Positions 54,332 through 63,420 are shown, counted from the first letter of the stretch. The stretch: 64,000 nucleotides of DNA from Rufibacter ruber (GCF_001647275.1 NZ_LRMM01000007.1:1-64000), one strand, 5' to 3'. Made by a program: numbers and translations. Notes: a model not told the origin generated them from the letters alone.

Positions 54332-54339
54332 TATTTTTG
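54332..54339 (+). promoter_or_regulatory. -7 box of the DUF4290-murA operon
   Basis: TATTTTTG matches TAnnTTTG and lies 23 bases before the DUF4290 start. Confidence 0.5.
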
Positions 54340-54362
54340 ACACAGCAATCCAACCCATAGAC

Positions 54363-55016
54363 ATGGTAGCCAGTTCAACTTTCAAGCAAGAGCTTTTACT
54401 GCGGGAGTACGGCCGCAACGTGCAAAACATTGTCCAGTATATCTTAACCGTTGATGACCGCACCAAGCGTACGCAGTTGGCCCAGTTGCTGGTAAACCTG
54501 ATGGGGCGCCTGAACCCCAACGTGAAAGACATTCAGGATGCCCAGCAGACCCTCTGGAATCACCTGTACGTGATGTCAGACGGCAAGCTGGACGTAGACG
54601 CCCCCTTCCAGCTGAGTGCCATGGAGTACCTCAATGAGAAGCCGCAGAAGGTAGACTACCCCAGCCATACTCCCAAGTACATGCACTATGGCACCAACCT
54701 GGAGCGCCTCATTGAGAAAGCCAAGCAGATCAATGATGCCCAGGAGCGGGAGGCCGCCATCATCTCCATTGGCAAACTCATGAAAGTGCTGTACCGCACC
54801 TACAACAAAGACAGCGTCACAGACCAGGTCATCCTGGAAAACCTGCGCGACCTCTCTAAAGGTGAGCTGGACCTAGATTCTGCGTTGTTAGAGAAAGGCG
54901 GCCTCTTTGAGAGCAACATCAAAACCCCGCAGGGCCCCAGCAACAACAACTACCCTAACAACCAGAAAAACAAAGGGTACCAGAACAAGAATCAGAACAA
55001 CAGAAAGAATAAGTAA
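54363..55016 (+). CDS. DUF4290 domain protein
   Basis: The 217-residue protein matches DUF4290, a family restricted to Bacteroidota (LLREYGRNVQNIVQYIL, then RLNPNVKDIQDAQQTLWNHL and a C-terminal Asn/Lys tail NNNYPNNQKNKGYQNKNQ). The tail looks disordered. The gene ends six bases before murA, the order usual in this phylum, so a link to wall synthesis is likely, but the function is unknown. Confidence 0.9.
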   Translation: MVASSTFKQELLLREYGRNVQNIVQYILTVDDRTKRTQLAQLLVNLMGRLNPNVKDIQDAQQTLWNHLYVMSDGKLDVDAPFQLSAMEYLNEKPQKVDYPSHTPKYMHYGTNLERLIEKAKQINDAQEREAAIISIGKLMKVLYRTYNKDSVTDQVILENLRDLSKGELDLDSALLEKGGLFESNIKTPQGPSNNNYPNNQKNKGYQNKNQNNRKNK

Positions 55017-55022
55017 GAACGC

Positions 55023-56327
55023 ATGGCTTCTTTTGAAGTAATAGGTGGCCGACCTTTAAAAGGCGAAATTATTCCGCAGGGAGCAAAAAACGAGGCGCTG
55101 CAAATTCTGTGTGCGGTCTTACTGACCCCTGACCCCGTGATTATTTCTAACATCCCTAACATCAGGGACGTGAACAAGCTCATTGAGCTTCTGCGGGACA
55201 TGGGCGTACAGGTGGAGCAGACAGCGCCAGACACGTATATCTTCCAGGCCGAAGACGTGAACCTGGACTACCTCACCTCAGAGAAATTTATTGACCAGGC
55301 CCGCGCCATTAGAGGATCTGTGATGATTTTAGGGCCTTTGCTGGCCCGTTTTGGGATGGCAAAGCTGCCTAAACCGGGCGGGGACAAAATTGGCCGCCGC
55401 CGTCTGGACACCCACTTTATTGGTTTTGAGAAACTAGGGGCTAAGTTCACCTATGACTCTGAAGACAGCTTCTACCACCTGGAAGGCAAGAACCTGAAAG
55501 GCACTTACATGCTGCTGGATGAAGCTTCTGTGACCGGAACCGCCAACATTGTGATGGCGGCCGTGCTGGCCGAAGGCATCACCACCATCTACAACGCCGC
55601 CTGTGAGCCGTACCTGCAGCAGCTTTGCAAAATGCTGGTGCGCATGGGCGCGAAAATCAACGGCATTGGCTCCAACCTGCTTATCATTGAGGGCGTGGAG
55701 AAACTGGGCGGTACTGAGCACCGCATGCTGCCAGACATGATTGAGATTGGCTCCTTCATTGGCTTAGCGGGCATGACCGGTTCTGAAATCACCATCAAAG
55801 ACGCGCAGATCAGGGAGCTGGGGCTAATCCCAGATACGTTCCGCAGGCTGGGCATCCAGATGGAGTTCAGGGGCGATGATATTTACATTCCAGCCCAGGA
55901 CTCTTATGAAATTGACACCTACATAGATGGCTCTATCCTGACGGTTTCTGACCATACCTGGCCCGGCTTCACGCCAGATTTGCTGAGCATCGCGCTGGTG
56001 GTGGCCACCCAGGCCAAGGGAACGGTACTCATTCACCAGAAAATGTTTGAAAGCCGCCTGTTCTTTGTAGACAAACTGATTGACATGGGCGCGCAGATTA
56101 TTCTCTGTGACCCACACCGGGCCACAGTGATTGGCCAGAACAAGCAGGTGCCGCTGCGCGGAATCTCCATGACCTCCCCTGACATCAGAGCGGGTCAGGC
56201 CCTGTTGATTGCCGCCCTTTCGGCCGAAGGCCGTAGCGTGATTCACAACATTGAGCAGATTGACCGCGGTTACCAGAACATTGACGGACGTCTGAACGCC
56301 ATTGGGGCACAGATTACGCGTCTGTAA
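55023..56327 (+). CDS. murA: UDP-N-acetylglucosamine 1-carboxyvinyltransferase
   Basis: MurA adds enolpyruvate to UDP-GlcNAc, the first committed step of peptidoglycan synthesis. The 434 residues have the two-domain fold with QGAKNEALQIL, the flexible loop PKPGGDKIGRRRLDTH and LSDHTWPGF-like VSDHTWPGFTPD. The catalytic-loop Cys of E. coli MurA (Cys115) is replaced by Asp121. Such Asp forms are active and are known to be insensitive to fosfomycin. The gene follows DUF4290 by six bases. Confidence 0.96.
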   Translation: MASFEVIGGRPLKGEIIPQGAKNEALQILCAVLLTPDPVIISNIPNIRDVNKLIELLRDMGVQVEQTAPDTYIFQAEDVNLDYLTSEKFIDQARAIRGSVMILGPLLARFGMAKLPKPGGDKIGRRRLDTHFIGFEKLGAKFTYDSEDSFYHLEGKNLKGTYMLLDEASVTGTANIVMAAVLAEGITTIYNAACEPYLQQLCKMLVRMGAKINGIGSNLLIIEGVEKLGGTEHRMLPDMIEIGSFIGLAGMTGSEITIKDAQIRELGLIPDTFRRLGIQMEFRGDDIYIPAQDSYEIDTYIDGSILTVSDHTWPGFTPDLLSIALVVATQAKGTVLIHQKMFESRLFFVDKLIDMGAQIILCDPHRATVIGQNKQVPLRGISMTSPDIRAGQALLIAALSAEGRSVIHNIEQIDRGYQNIDGRLNAIGAQITRL

Positions 56328-56349
56328 CTGAAAATTATTTTTGAATAGC

Positions 56350-56376
56350 AAAGGGAGCCCGGCACAGGCTCCCTTT
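56350..56376 (+). terminator. terminator of murA
   Basis: AAAGGGAGCC, CGGCACA and GGCTCCCTTT form a stem ending with CTTTCTG, 22 bases after the stop. Confidence 0.8.
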
Positions 56377-56417
56377 CTGCGTTTACAGCCATTCCGGGCG
56401 CATTTCACCAGAGTTCT

Positions 56418-56455
56418 GGTTTGGGTCTGTTTTCTTAAAAACAGCCCGGAAACGC
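56418..56455. repeat. intergenic palindrome, copy 24
   Basis: GGTTTGGGTCTG and CAGCCCGGAAACGC with three mismatches around TTTTCTTAAAAA; upstream of the DUF4349 gene. Confidence 0.65.
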
Positions 56456-56504
56456 AAAAGCAGCCCTGATTATTGTGCTCATTTTTTGGGTTACCATACT
56501 GTAG

Positions 56505-57347
56505 ATGAATGCATTAAGGGGAAAACCTTCGGCTATGGAAACAAACAACACCTCCCTCCTTTTTGGCCTTCTGCTGGTAGCCCTTTCTTTGCTCAGTGGC
56601 TGCGCTGCCCCCCAGGAAGAAGGCACAATGACAGCCCAGAAGGAAGCGGCAGAGACCGGGGCAGCTTCTGTGAACCCTGCAGCACCCACGGCGGCCAACC
56701 CAGAAAAGCAAATGCTGATTAAAAACGCCCAGGTGAAATTTCAGGTGGAAGACCTCGCTAGCAGCACCCAGCGCATTGAAGCTACCGTTAAAAATGCTGA
56801 CGCCATTCTGGTCTCTACGTTTCAGCACCAACAACAGGATCAACTGGCCATGAGCTTTAAGATCAAGGTGAAGCCTGACCAGTTTTCTGCGCTGCTGGAG
56901 CAACTGGAGCAGGAGAGCATCAAGCTGGACCATAGAAAACTGGGCGCAGAAGATGTGGCCATGGAATACATAGATGTACAGGCGCGGTTGGTGGCCAAAA
57001 GAGCCGTAGAGCAACGGTATCTGACCCTGCTGAAACAGGCCAACAGCATTCAGGAGGTACTGGACGTAGAGCAGCAGCTGAAAAGCATCAGGGAAGAGAT
57101 TGAAAGTGCAGATGCCCGCCTGAAGCACCTCCAACGCCAAACGGCCTACAGCACCATTGAACTGGAGGTATATCAGATTGTGCCCATGAGCTTTTCTGAA
57201 AGAAGTGGGCTGGGTGTACGGCTCTACAACGCCCTTGGTACCGGCTGGCAGATGTTTATCACGCTGGTGGTGGGCGTATGTTACCTGTGGCCCCTGCTGT
57301 TGATTTTGGCCGGTTTCTGGTTCCTGCGCCGGCGCAGACTCATCTAA
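56505..57347 (+). CDS. DUF4349 lipoprotein with C-terminal membrane helix
   Basis: The 280-residue protein has a lipoprotein signal (SLLFGLLLVALSLLSGC), a Pro/Ala linker and the DUF4349 core. The core includes KNAQVKFQVEDLASSTQRIEA, DQLAMSFKIKVKPDQFSALL and the coiled-coil pair SIQEVLDVEQQLKSIREEIE. It ends in a transmembrane helix (MFITLVVGVCYLWPLLLILAGFWFL) and a basic RRRRLI tail. Thus both ends are in a membrane, with the core in the periplasm. The function is unknown. The start at 56505 is kept because it supplies Arg and Lys to the signal; Met11 is possible. Confidence 0.86.
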   Translation: MNALRGKPSAMETNNTSLLFGLLLVALSLLSGCAAPQEEGTMTAQKEAAETGAASVNPAAPTAANPEKQMLIKNAQVKFQVEDLASSTQRIEATVKNADAILVSTFQHQQQDQLAMSFKIKVKPDQFSALLEQLEQESIKLDHRKLGAEDVAMEYIDVQARLVAKRAVEQRYLTLLKQANSIQEVLDVEQQLKSIREEIESADARLKHLQRQTAYSTIELEVYQIVPMSFSERSGLGVRLYNALGTGWQMFITLVVGVCYLWPLLLILAGFWFLRRRRLI

Positions 57348-57351
57348 TCAT

Positions 57352-57390
57352 CTGTTTTTGCCCTGATTTCAAAAAAATAGCCCGGAAACG
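57352..57390. repeat. intergenic palindrome, copy 25
   Basis: CTGTTTTTGCCCTGATTTC and ATAGCCCGGAAACGC; degraded and overlapping the next terminator by half. Confidence 0.55.
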
Positions 57391-57404
57391 CAACCGGGCT
57401 ATTT
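57373..57404. terminator. bidirectional terminator
   Basis: AAAATAGCCCGG, AAACGCAA and CCGGGCTATTTT serve the convergent DUF4349 and RNA methyltransferase genes. The left arm comes from the palindrome copy. Confidence 0.8.
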
Positions 57405-57406
57405 TG

Positions 57407-58600
57407 TTATTCTTCTTCCCCAACCAGATGCTCCTTCTCCCGCCGGCTGCCCCCGTACAGCTCGTACTTAAACAAGCGGCATTCTATGGGCCCGTTATAC
57501 AGCGGAATTCTTCTGGAGGGCTTTAAGCCAATATGTTTGGCGGCCTCCAGGTTGCCCGTGAAGACAAAGGCGTCCCAGTTCTGGAAGTTGGCCTTGAGGG
57601 TGTCGCCTATCATTTTGTAGAGGCCGTTGATTTCACGCTCGTCGCCAATTCGCTCCCCGTACGGGGGGTTCATAATCAGGAGGCCCTTTTCTTCTGGCTT
57701 GGAGGCCACTTTGAAATCCACCTCTTTTACCCGCACATACTGGTCCAGTTCGGCATATTCTAAATTTTGGAAGGCGGCCTCCACAAAGTCTGGGTCTATG
57801 TCTGAGCCGTAGATCTCTACCGGATTGTCTGGGTCCTCCTGGGCCAGCACCGCCTGGTACACTTTGTGGAACATGGCCTCATCATAATCTGGCCAGCGCA
57901 TAAACCCGAAGTCTTTGCGGTAAACGCCCGGCGCTATGTTATGCGCCAGCATAGCCGCTTCGGTCAGAAACGTACCGGAGCCGCACATAGGGTCATAGAG
58001 GGCGGTTTTCTTGTCCCAGCCGCTCAACAGCAGAATACCTGCGGCCAGCACCTCGTTGAGCGGGGCCACGTTGGTCTGCTGCCGGTAACCCCGGCGGTGG
58101 AGCGAATCACCCGACGAATCAAGCGCCAGCGTGACAATGTTCTCGTGCATGTGCAGGTGCAGGCGTACGTCTGGGGTGGTCACGTCAATATTGGGGCGGC
58201 GGCCGGTCTTATCCCGGAACTGGTCTACAATGGCGTCTTTGGTGAGCTGGGCCACGTACAGGGAGTGTTCAAACGTGGAGCGGGATACCACGGCGTTAAT
58301 GGCGAAGGTGCTGTCCAGAGTCATGAATTCATCCCAGTCGCGCTCCCGCACCTTCAGGTACAGCTCTTTTTCGTCGCGGGCTTTGAACTGGGCAAACGGC
58401 TTTAAGATTCTGATAGCAGTGCGGCAGCAGAGGTTGGCCTGGTAGAGCAGGTACTGGTTTCCGCTGAAAGTCACGGCCCGCACCCCCGGTTTCACAAACT
58501 TCGCCCCCAGGTCCCTGAGTTCCTGCGCCAGTACTTCTTCCAGCCCTGCCAGGGTAATGGCCGTCATGTTGAAATCTTGAGATGCTTTTTTTCCCGCCAT
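57407..58600 (-). CDS. THUMP-domain RNA methyltransferase (RlmL N-domain type)
   Basis: The 397-residue protein joins an N-terminal ferredoxin-like and THUMP part (ITLAGLEEVLAQELRDLG, VSRSTFEHSLYVAQLTKDAI) to a Rossmann methyltransferase. The methyltransferase shows DPMCGSGTFLTEAA (SAM), YGSDIDPDFVEAAFQN and the N6/N2-type catalytic LIMNPPYGERI. The layout is that of the RlmL N-terminal module, which makes m2G2445 in 23S rRNA in E. coli. The exact base here is not proven. It converges with the DUF4349 gene. Confidence 0.9.
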   Translation of the reverse strand: MAGKKASQDFNMTAITLAGLEEVLAQELRDLGAKFVKPGVRAVTFSGNQYLLYQANLCCRTAIRILKPFAQFKARDEKELYLKVRERDWDEFMTLDSTFAINAVVSRSTFEHSLYVAQLTKDAIVDQFRDKTGRRPNIDVTTPDVRLHLHMHENIVTLALDSSGDSLHRRGYRQQTNVAPLNEVLAAGILLLSGWDKKTALYDPMCGSGTFLTEAAMLAHNIAPGVYRKDFGFMRWPDYDEAMFHKVYQAVLAQEDPDNPVEIYGSDIDPDFVEAAFQNLEYAELDQYVRVKEVDFKVASKPEEKGLLIMNPPYGERIGDEREINGLYKMIGDTLKANFQNWDAFVFTGNLEAAKHIGLKPSRRIPLYNGPIECRLFKYELYGGSRREKEHLVGEEE

Positions 58601-58670
58601 GGTATCTAAATACTAGTTGATCCTGAGATTGAACCTGCAAGTTCGTAAAAAATACAGGCAAACGTGCTAT

Positions 58671-58712
58671 CCTGTTTTAGGCCTGTTTTCTGAAAAACAG
58701 CCCCAAAACAGG
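58671..58712. repeat. intergenic palindrome, copy 26
   Basis: CCTGTTTTAGGCCTG and CAGCCCCAAAACAGG, in the divergent gap before murB. Confidence 0.8.
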
Positions 58713-58773
58713 AATTATGCAGAAGCGGCGGCTTGCCGGCTGCCGCAGCTTCTGAATTCTGTTGCGGTTTCCG

Positions 58774-58781
58774 TACTTTTG
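58774..58781 (+). promoter_or_regulatory. -7 box of murB
   Basis: TACTTTTG matches TAnnTTTG and lies 23 bases before the murB start. This spacing is the same as for the ABC-F and DUF4290 genes. Confidence 0.5.
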
Positions 58782-58804
58782 CGGGAACACACCATTTTCT
58801 GCAC

Positions 58805-59827
58805 ATGAAGATTCAACGCCAGGCCTCACTGCAACCTTACAATACCTTCGGGATAGACGCCAAAGCCGCGGTACTGGCAGAGTTCACCTCTGTACAGGAA
58901 CTTCAGGAGCTGCTCCAGCACCCTGAGGTAAAGCCGCTTCCGTTGCTGATTCTGGGCGGCGGCAGTAATGTGCTGCTTACGCAGGATGTGCAGGCCGCCG
59001 TTCTCCTGAACCGCATCAAAGGCCTCTCACGGCAAGAGGATCCGGACGGAACACATGTGCTGGTGACGGCGGGGAGCGGCGAGACGTGGCATGACCTGGT
59101 GCTCTACACCATTGAGCAGGATCTGGGGGGCATTGAGAACCTCTCCCTGATTCCGGGCACGGTGGGTGCGGCCCCGCTGCAGAACATTGGCGCCTACGGG
59201 GTGGAGTTGAAAGACACCTTTGTTTCGCTGGAGGCCCTGGAAATTGCAACTGGCCAACTGGTTTCGTTCAGCAAGGAGCAGTGCGGGTTTGGCTACCGCG
59301 AGAGCGTGTTCAAGAAAGAGGCCAAAGGCAACTACATTGTTACCTCCGTTACGCTGCGCCTGACCCGGGACGCCCACCAGTACAACACGTCTTACGGGGC
59401 CATTCAAGACACCCTGGCGCAGCAGCAGGTAAAAGAGTTGAGCCTGAAAGCCATCAGTGCGGCCGTTTGCCACATTAGAAGAAGCAAACTGCCAGACCCC
59501 GCCAAGATTGGCAACGCGGGCTCCTTTTTTAAAAACCCCGAAATCCCAAAAGAACAGTTTGACGCCCTGAAAGCCCAGCACCCCTCCCTCCCGGGATACC
59601 CGGTGAGCGGAGACGTGGTAAAAGTACCCGCGGGCTGGTTGATTGAACAGTGCGGCTGGAAGGGGAAAGTCCTGGGCAAACACGGCGTGCACAAAGACCA
59701 GGCGCTGGTGCTGGTAAACTACGGCGGCGCCACGGGCAATGAGGTAAAAGAGCTGGCCTACGCGGTGATTCAATCTGTGCAGGAGAAGTTTGGCATAGCC
59801 CTCACCCCAGAAGTGAACATTATTTAG
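58805..59827 (+). CDS. murB: UDP-N-acetylenolpyruvoylglucosamine reductase
   Basis: MurB reduces the MurA product with NADPH and FAD to UDP-MurNAc. From Met at 58805 it has 340 residues, like the E. coli (type I) form. It shows LILGGGSNVLLTQD, the FAD loop GIENLSLIPGTVGAAPLQNIGAYG, GFGYRESVFK and the proton-donor Ser in IGNAGSFFKNPE. The conserved Glu is near the end (TPEVNII). The upstream 24-residue extension to 58733 is not family-like. murA lies 2.5 kb away and is not in the same operon. Confidence 0.95.
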   Translation: MKIQRQASLQPYNTFGIDAKAAVLAEFTSVQELQELLQHPEVKPLPLLILGGGSNVLLTQDVQAAVLLNRIKGLSRQEDPDGTHVLVTAGSGETWHDLVLYTIEQDLGGIENLSLIPGTVGAAPLQNIGAYGVELKDTFVSLEALEIATGQLVSFSKEQCGFGYRESVFKKEAKGNYIVTSVTLRLTRDAHQYNTSYGAIQDTLAQQQVKELSLKAISAAVCHIRRSKLPDPAKIGNAGSFFKNPEIPKEQFDALKAQHPSLPGYPVSGDVVKVPAGWLIEQCGWKGKVLGKHGVHKDQALVLVNYGGATGNEVKELAYAVIQSVQEKFGIALTPEVNII

Positions 59828-59835
59828 CGCTCTTT

Positions 59836-59873
59836 CTGTTTTAGGCCTGATTTCAGAAAAACAGGCCCAAAAC
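59836..59873. repeat. intergenic palindrome, copy 27
   Basis: CTGTTTTAGGCCTGATTTC and AACAGGCCCAAAAC, eight bases after murB and 12 bases before MITE copy C. Confidence 0.75.
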
Positions 59874-59885
59874 AAAAAAACCATT

Positions 59886-60051
59886 ACAGAGCATGTTTAA
59901 ATTTGCCTTTTGCGCTGCAAACGGGTAACAAAAGAACCCGACTTCGCGGTTGACTCGCACCATAGCGGGCGTATGCTGCTCAAAAAACGCTATAGAAGAA
60001 CCTTTCGCTCCCCGTTTTCGCTTGCAGAATCAACATGTAAAGAAGCTCTTA
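59886..60051. mobile_element. MITE-like element, copy C (166 bp)
   Basis: The left end is ACAGAGCATGTTTAAATTTG and the right end ATGTAAAGAAGCTCTTA. The interior has GCTGCAAACGGGTA and CGCTCCCCGTTTTCGC like copy B. It ends 14 bases before the ATG of the next gene, so it must provide or have replaced that gene's leader. Confidence 0.78.
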
Positions 60052-60065
60052 CCTTAACTGTAGCC

Positions 60066-60614
60066 ATGACCACTACTGAGTTGATTTCGGCCCTGGCCGA
60101 AGAGAAGAGCGCAGGAAAAGGCCGCGCCGATGAGGTGGCGGCTTACCTGCTCCAGCAGGGGCAGGAGGCACTGGAACAGCTGTGGCCGGGGTTGTATCAT
60201 ACAGACGCTGTACTCAGAGCCAGAGCCGCCCATGTGGTGGAAGCCGTTGCTAAGCAACAGCCGCTTTGGCTCCAGCCGTACCGGAAGGAAATTTTACACC
60301 AATTGGCCCAACCCAATCTGGACCCGGCTTTTAACTACTGCCTCCCGGCGCTGCTGGGGCAGCTGTCTTGGGAGGAGGAGGACCTGCCGTTGGTAATAGA
60401 GCGGCTGGAATTCTGGCTGCAGCACCTGCACAACCAGTTTGTGAAAGCCATCTGCCTCCAGTCACTCACTGACCTGTCTATGCAACAGCCCTGGTTGCAG
60501 CAGGAGGTCCTGGAGCTGATTCACCAGCACATGGCCAAAGGCGGAAAAGCCGTCAATGCACGGGGGCGCCTACTGCTGAAACAACTGCAGAAACAGGAAA
60601 GGCTGGTAGAATAA
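60066..60614 (+). CDS. helical-repeat protein of unknown function
   Basis: From Met at 60066 the protein has 182 residues and looks all-helical, with paired amphipathic helices (LRARAAHVVEAVAKQQPLWL, PYRKEILHQLAQ, NQFVKAICLQSLTDLSM, EVLELIHQHM) that recall HEAT-like repeats. I do not recognise a named family. The frame is open to 59910, but that part translates the MITE. A terminator overlaps its stop codon. Confidence 0.72.
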   Translation: MTTTELISALAEEKSAGKGRADEVAAYLLQQGQEALEQLWPGLYHTDAVLRARAAHVVEAVAKQQPLWLQPYRKEILHQLAQPNLDPAFNYCLPALLGQLSWEEEDLPLVIERLEFWLQHLHNQFVKAICLQSLTDLSMQQPWLQQEVLELIHQHMAKGGKAVNARGRLLLKQLQKQERLVE

Positions 60615-60627
60615 CCAGCCTTTCCTG
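60594..60627 (+). terminator. terminator overlapping a stop codon
   Basis: CAGGAAAGGCTGGT, AGAATA and ACCAGCCTTTCCTG form a perfect stem that includes the last codons of the helical-repeat gene. Confidence 0.8.
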
Positions 60628-60633
60628 TTTTAC

Positions 60634-60669
60634 GTTTTGGGGCTGTTTTTAGAAAAACAGCCCCAAAAC
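60634..60669. repeat. intergenic palindrome, copy 28
   Basis: GTTTTGGGGCTG and CAGCCCCAAAAC around TTTTTAGAAAAA, a perfect stem directly after the terminator. Confidence 0.88.
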
Positions 60670-60776
60670 AGCTTATACCAGGTGCCGTTGTGGAGAACCC
60701 GCCTGCGGCAGTCTGTTCCTCTGCCCTTCCGGGCTTTTGAACGGCCCTGCTTTCGGGCCTCGGACGCCCAAAGCAA

Positions 60777-63185
60777 TTACTTCAGCACAATCACGGTGGC
60801 ACCGTCACCGCCCCGTTCAATGTGTTCATCACTCACGCTGGCTACTTCACGCTGGCTGCGGGCGTAATCCCGTACCACCTGCTTAAGGATGCCGTTGCCG
60901 CGGCCGTGAATGATCTTGACTTCTGGTATGCCCAGCATAATGGCGTCATCCAGGAAGTTCATAACGGTGGTCAGGGCGTCTTCGGCATATTTGCCGCGCA
61001 CGTCCAGGGTATGGACAAAGTCAGCCATGCGTTGGGTCACATCCAGCCCCTTAGAAGGGGCCGAAGCCTGTTCTTCTTTGGCTTTCTTCTCTTTCTGCTT
61101 GACCACGGCCATGTCTGGCCGCTCCAGCTTCTCCAGCTTCACAATGGTTTTGAGGCCGCCAAAGCTCACCTCGGCGGTTTTTCCTTTCACCGCCAGAAGT
61201 TCGCCCACCGAGTCCTGCCCCACCAGCACCACCTTTTCACCGGGTTGCAGCGGTCCGGTAGGTACAGCCCCGCTGGTGCGCCTTACAACCGATTTAGGAT
61301 CAGGCGTCAGCTTTTCTTTAAAGGTCTCCAGCTGCTGACGGGCCGCTTTGGTTTGCTCCTTTTCAGCCTGGCTTTTCCTGATCTGCTCAATGGTGCTTTC
61401 TATCTGCTGGTTCGCGTCTTTGAGCAGAAGCTTGGCCTGGCCTTTGGCCGTCCGGATAATGTCCTGCTTGCTTTCCTCCAGATGTTGCTTCAGGGCAGTG
61501 TATTCTTCTACCGCCTTCTGCAGCTTGCGCTCCTGCTTGGCCACGGTGGCATTGCGGCGCTCAAAGTCGGTTTTTTCCTGCTCCAGTTGCTCCAGGAGTT
61601 TATCATATCTGATCTTCTCCTTGCCCACCAGGGTTCCGGCTTTTTCAATGATGTTCCTGGGCAGGCCAATCTTGCGGGCAATCTCCAGCGCGAACGAGGA
61701 GCCGGGCTTGCCAATCTCCAACTGGTACAGCGGCTGCAGTTCAGCGGGATTGTAGCGCATGGCACCGTTCACCATTCCAGGGGTGCGCTCGGCAAAGTTT
61801 TTGAGATTGGTATAGTGGGTGGTGATCACGCCAAACACTTTCTGCTGATGCAGCTGCCCCAGCACAGCCTCGGCAATGGCCCCGCCCAGCGAAGGCTCGG
61901 TCCCCGTGCCAAACTCGTCTATGAGCACCAGTGACTTTCTGTCTGCAAACAGCAGAAACTGCTTCATGTTCTGCAAATGCGAACTATAGGTACTCAGGTC
62001 ATTCTCAATGGACTGTTCATCGCCCATGTCCAGGAACACATCCCCAAACAGACCGGCCTCAGAACCCTCGGCCACCGGAATCAGCAGCCCGCACTGCAGC
62101 ATATACTGCAGCAAGCCTACTGTTTTCATAGCCACTGATTTACCCCCGGCGTTTGGCCCTGAGATTAACAGGATACGCTGCTCCTGGTCCAGTTCCAGGC
62201 TTAGGGGCACCGCCTTCTTGCCCTGAGCCTGCATGGTGAGGTGCAGAATAGGGTGGCGGGCATCTTTCCATTTGATAAACGGCCGCTTATGCAGCTCTGG
62301 CATGACAGCTCCTATCTTATTGGCCACTACCGCTTTGGCTCTGATAAAGTCCAGGAGCGCCAAAAACTGGTACGCCTTTCTCAGCGACGGCAGATGGTGC
62401 CGCACCTGGTTGGTCACCGCCGTCAAGAGCCTGATCAGCTCCCGGTGGTAGGCATTCTCCAGGTCTTTGATGTCGTTGTTGAGCTCAAACACGCTCTCCG
62501 GCTCCAGGTACACGGTCTGGCCGGTGGCCGATTCATCATGGATCAGACCTTTGATCCGGCGTTTGTATTCGGCAATGACAGGAATTACCAGACGGCCACC
62601 GCGCACGGTAGGCTCGGCATCACCGGGGGTCCAGCCCTCTTGTTTGGCATGGCGCATAATGCTGCTGATCTGCTTGCGCAGCTGTGTCTGCTGGCCAATC
62701 AAATCCCGCTTTACCCGCTGCAGCTCAGGAGACGCGTCTTCTTTCACGTTTCCGGCGTCATCTACCAGTTTCTCCAGGGCCGCCACCAGCTGGCGGTCTA
62801 CCTCCACGTCTTTGGTCAGGGCTTTGAGCGCCTCGTACATGCCTTCCTCAGACTCCACGAAGAACCCCAGCGCCTGCCTTATGGCCCGCAGTGACATTTT
62901 GATTTCAAACACGCCCCGCACCTCCAGGAACGCCCCCTCTAAGGCGGCGCGGCTCAAATGCTCAGTCACGTCAAAATAGTAGCTGGACGGAAAATCTTCC
63001 CCGGCCCGTAAGATGTTGGCAAATTCATGCGTTTGCTGCAACAGGCGCTGCACCAGGTCAAAGCGGTCCAGAAACTGCACGCGCTCCACAAACCGGCGGC
63101 CCAGCGCACTTAGACAGGCTTCTGCCAGCATCTCTCTGATCTGGCCAAACCCTATCTTCTGTTCAAAATTAGTTGGATATATCAA
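60777..63185 (-). CDS. mutS2: endonuclease MutS2
   Basis: MutS2 acts against recombination or on collided ribosomes, depending on the species. The 802 residues hold the MutS core and ATPase (ISGPNAGGKSVAMKTVGLL, then LVLIDEFGTGTEPSLG and VITTHYTNLKNFA). A long coiled coil follows, then a KOW-like region (GEKVVLVGQDSVGELLAVKG) and the C-terminal Smr nuclease domain (LDVRGKYAEDALTTVMNFL, VKIIHGRGNGILKQVVRDY). It lacks the mismatch-reading N-terminal domain of MutS. It is monocistronic. Confidence 0.95.
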   Translation of the reverse strand: MIYPTNFEQKIGFGQIREMLAEACLSALGRRFVERVQFLDRFDLVQRLLQQTHEFANILRAGEDFPSSYYFDVTEHLSRAALEGAFLEVRGVFEIKMSLRAIRQALGFFVESEEGMYEALKALTKDVEVDRQLVAALEKLVDDAGNVKEDASPELQRVKRDLIGQQTQLRKQISSIMRHAKQEGWTPGDAEPTVRGGRLVIPVIAEYKRRIKGLIHDESATGQTVYLEPESVFELNNDIKDLENAYHRELIRLLTAVTNQVRHHLPSLRKAYQFLALLDFIRAKAVVANKIGAVMPELHKRPFIKWKDARHPILHLTMQAQGKKAVPLSLELDQEQRILLISGPNAGGKSVAMKTVGLLQYMLQCGLLIPVAEGSEAGLFGDVFLDMGDEQSIENDLSTYSSHLQNMKQFLLFADRKSLVLIDEFGTGTEPSLGGAIAEAVLGQLHQQKVFGVITTHYTNLKNFAERTPGMVNGAMRYNPAELQPLYQLEIGKPGSSFALEIARKIGLPRNIIEKAGTLVGKEKIRYDKLLEQLEQEKTDFERRNATVAKQERKLQKAVEEYTALKQHLEESKQDIIRTAKGQAKLLLKDANQQIESTIEQIRKSQAEKEQTKAARQQLETFKEKLTPDPKSVVRRTSGAVPTGPLQPGEKVVLVGQDSVGELLAVKGKTAEVSFGGLKTIVKLEKLERPDMAVVKQKEKKAKEEQASAPSKGLDVTQRMADFVHTLDVRGKYAEDALTTVMNFLDDAIMLGIPEVKIIHGRGNGILKQVVRDYARSQREVASVSDEHIERGGDGATVIVLK

Positions 63186-63380
63186 GCTTACTTGTTTGTT
63201 CTGTTGTTGTTCTTTTTACTTGTCTACCATCTGCCTATTCTGCTACGAAGTCTCAGAATAGCTTGCCCCGGCTGTTTTACCACCCCACGTCTGCCTTCAT
63301 CACAAACCGCACAGGGTGCACCTTCTCCTGCCTTTTCACGGACAGATAGTTATTTCAGCTGGATGTAGCTGAGGTTGTTT

Positions 63381-63420
63381 CTGTTTTCAGGCTGTTTTCG
63401 CAAAAGTAGCTTAAAAACGC
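63381..63420. repeat. intergenic palindrome, copy 29 (degraded)
   Basis: CTGTTTTCAGGCTG is followed by GTAGCTTAAAAACGC; the right arm is largely lost. Confidence 0.5.

Noticed and set aside
60822-61934. 370-codon plus-strand frame inside mutS2
   Set aside because: It is antisense to an intact MutS2 ATPase and Smr region; the protein is compositionally odd and has no family likeness.
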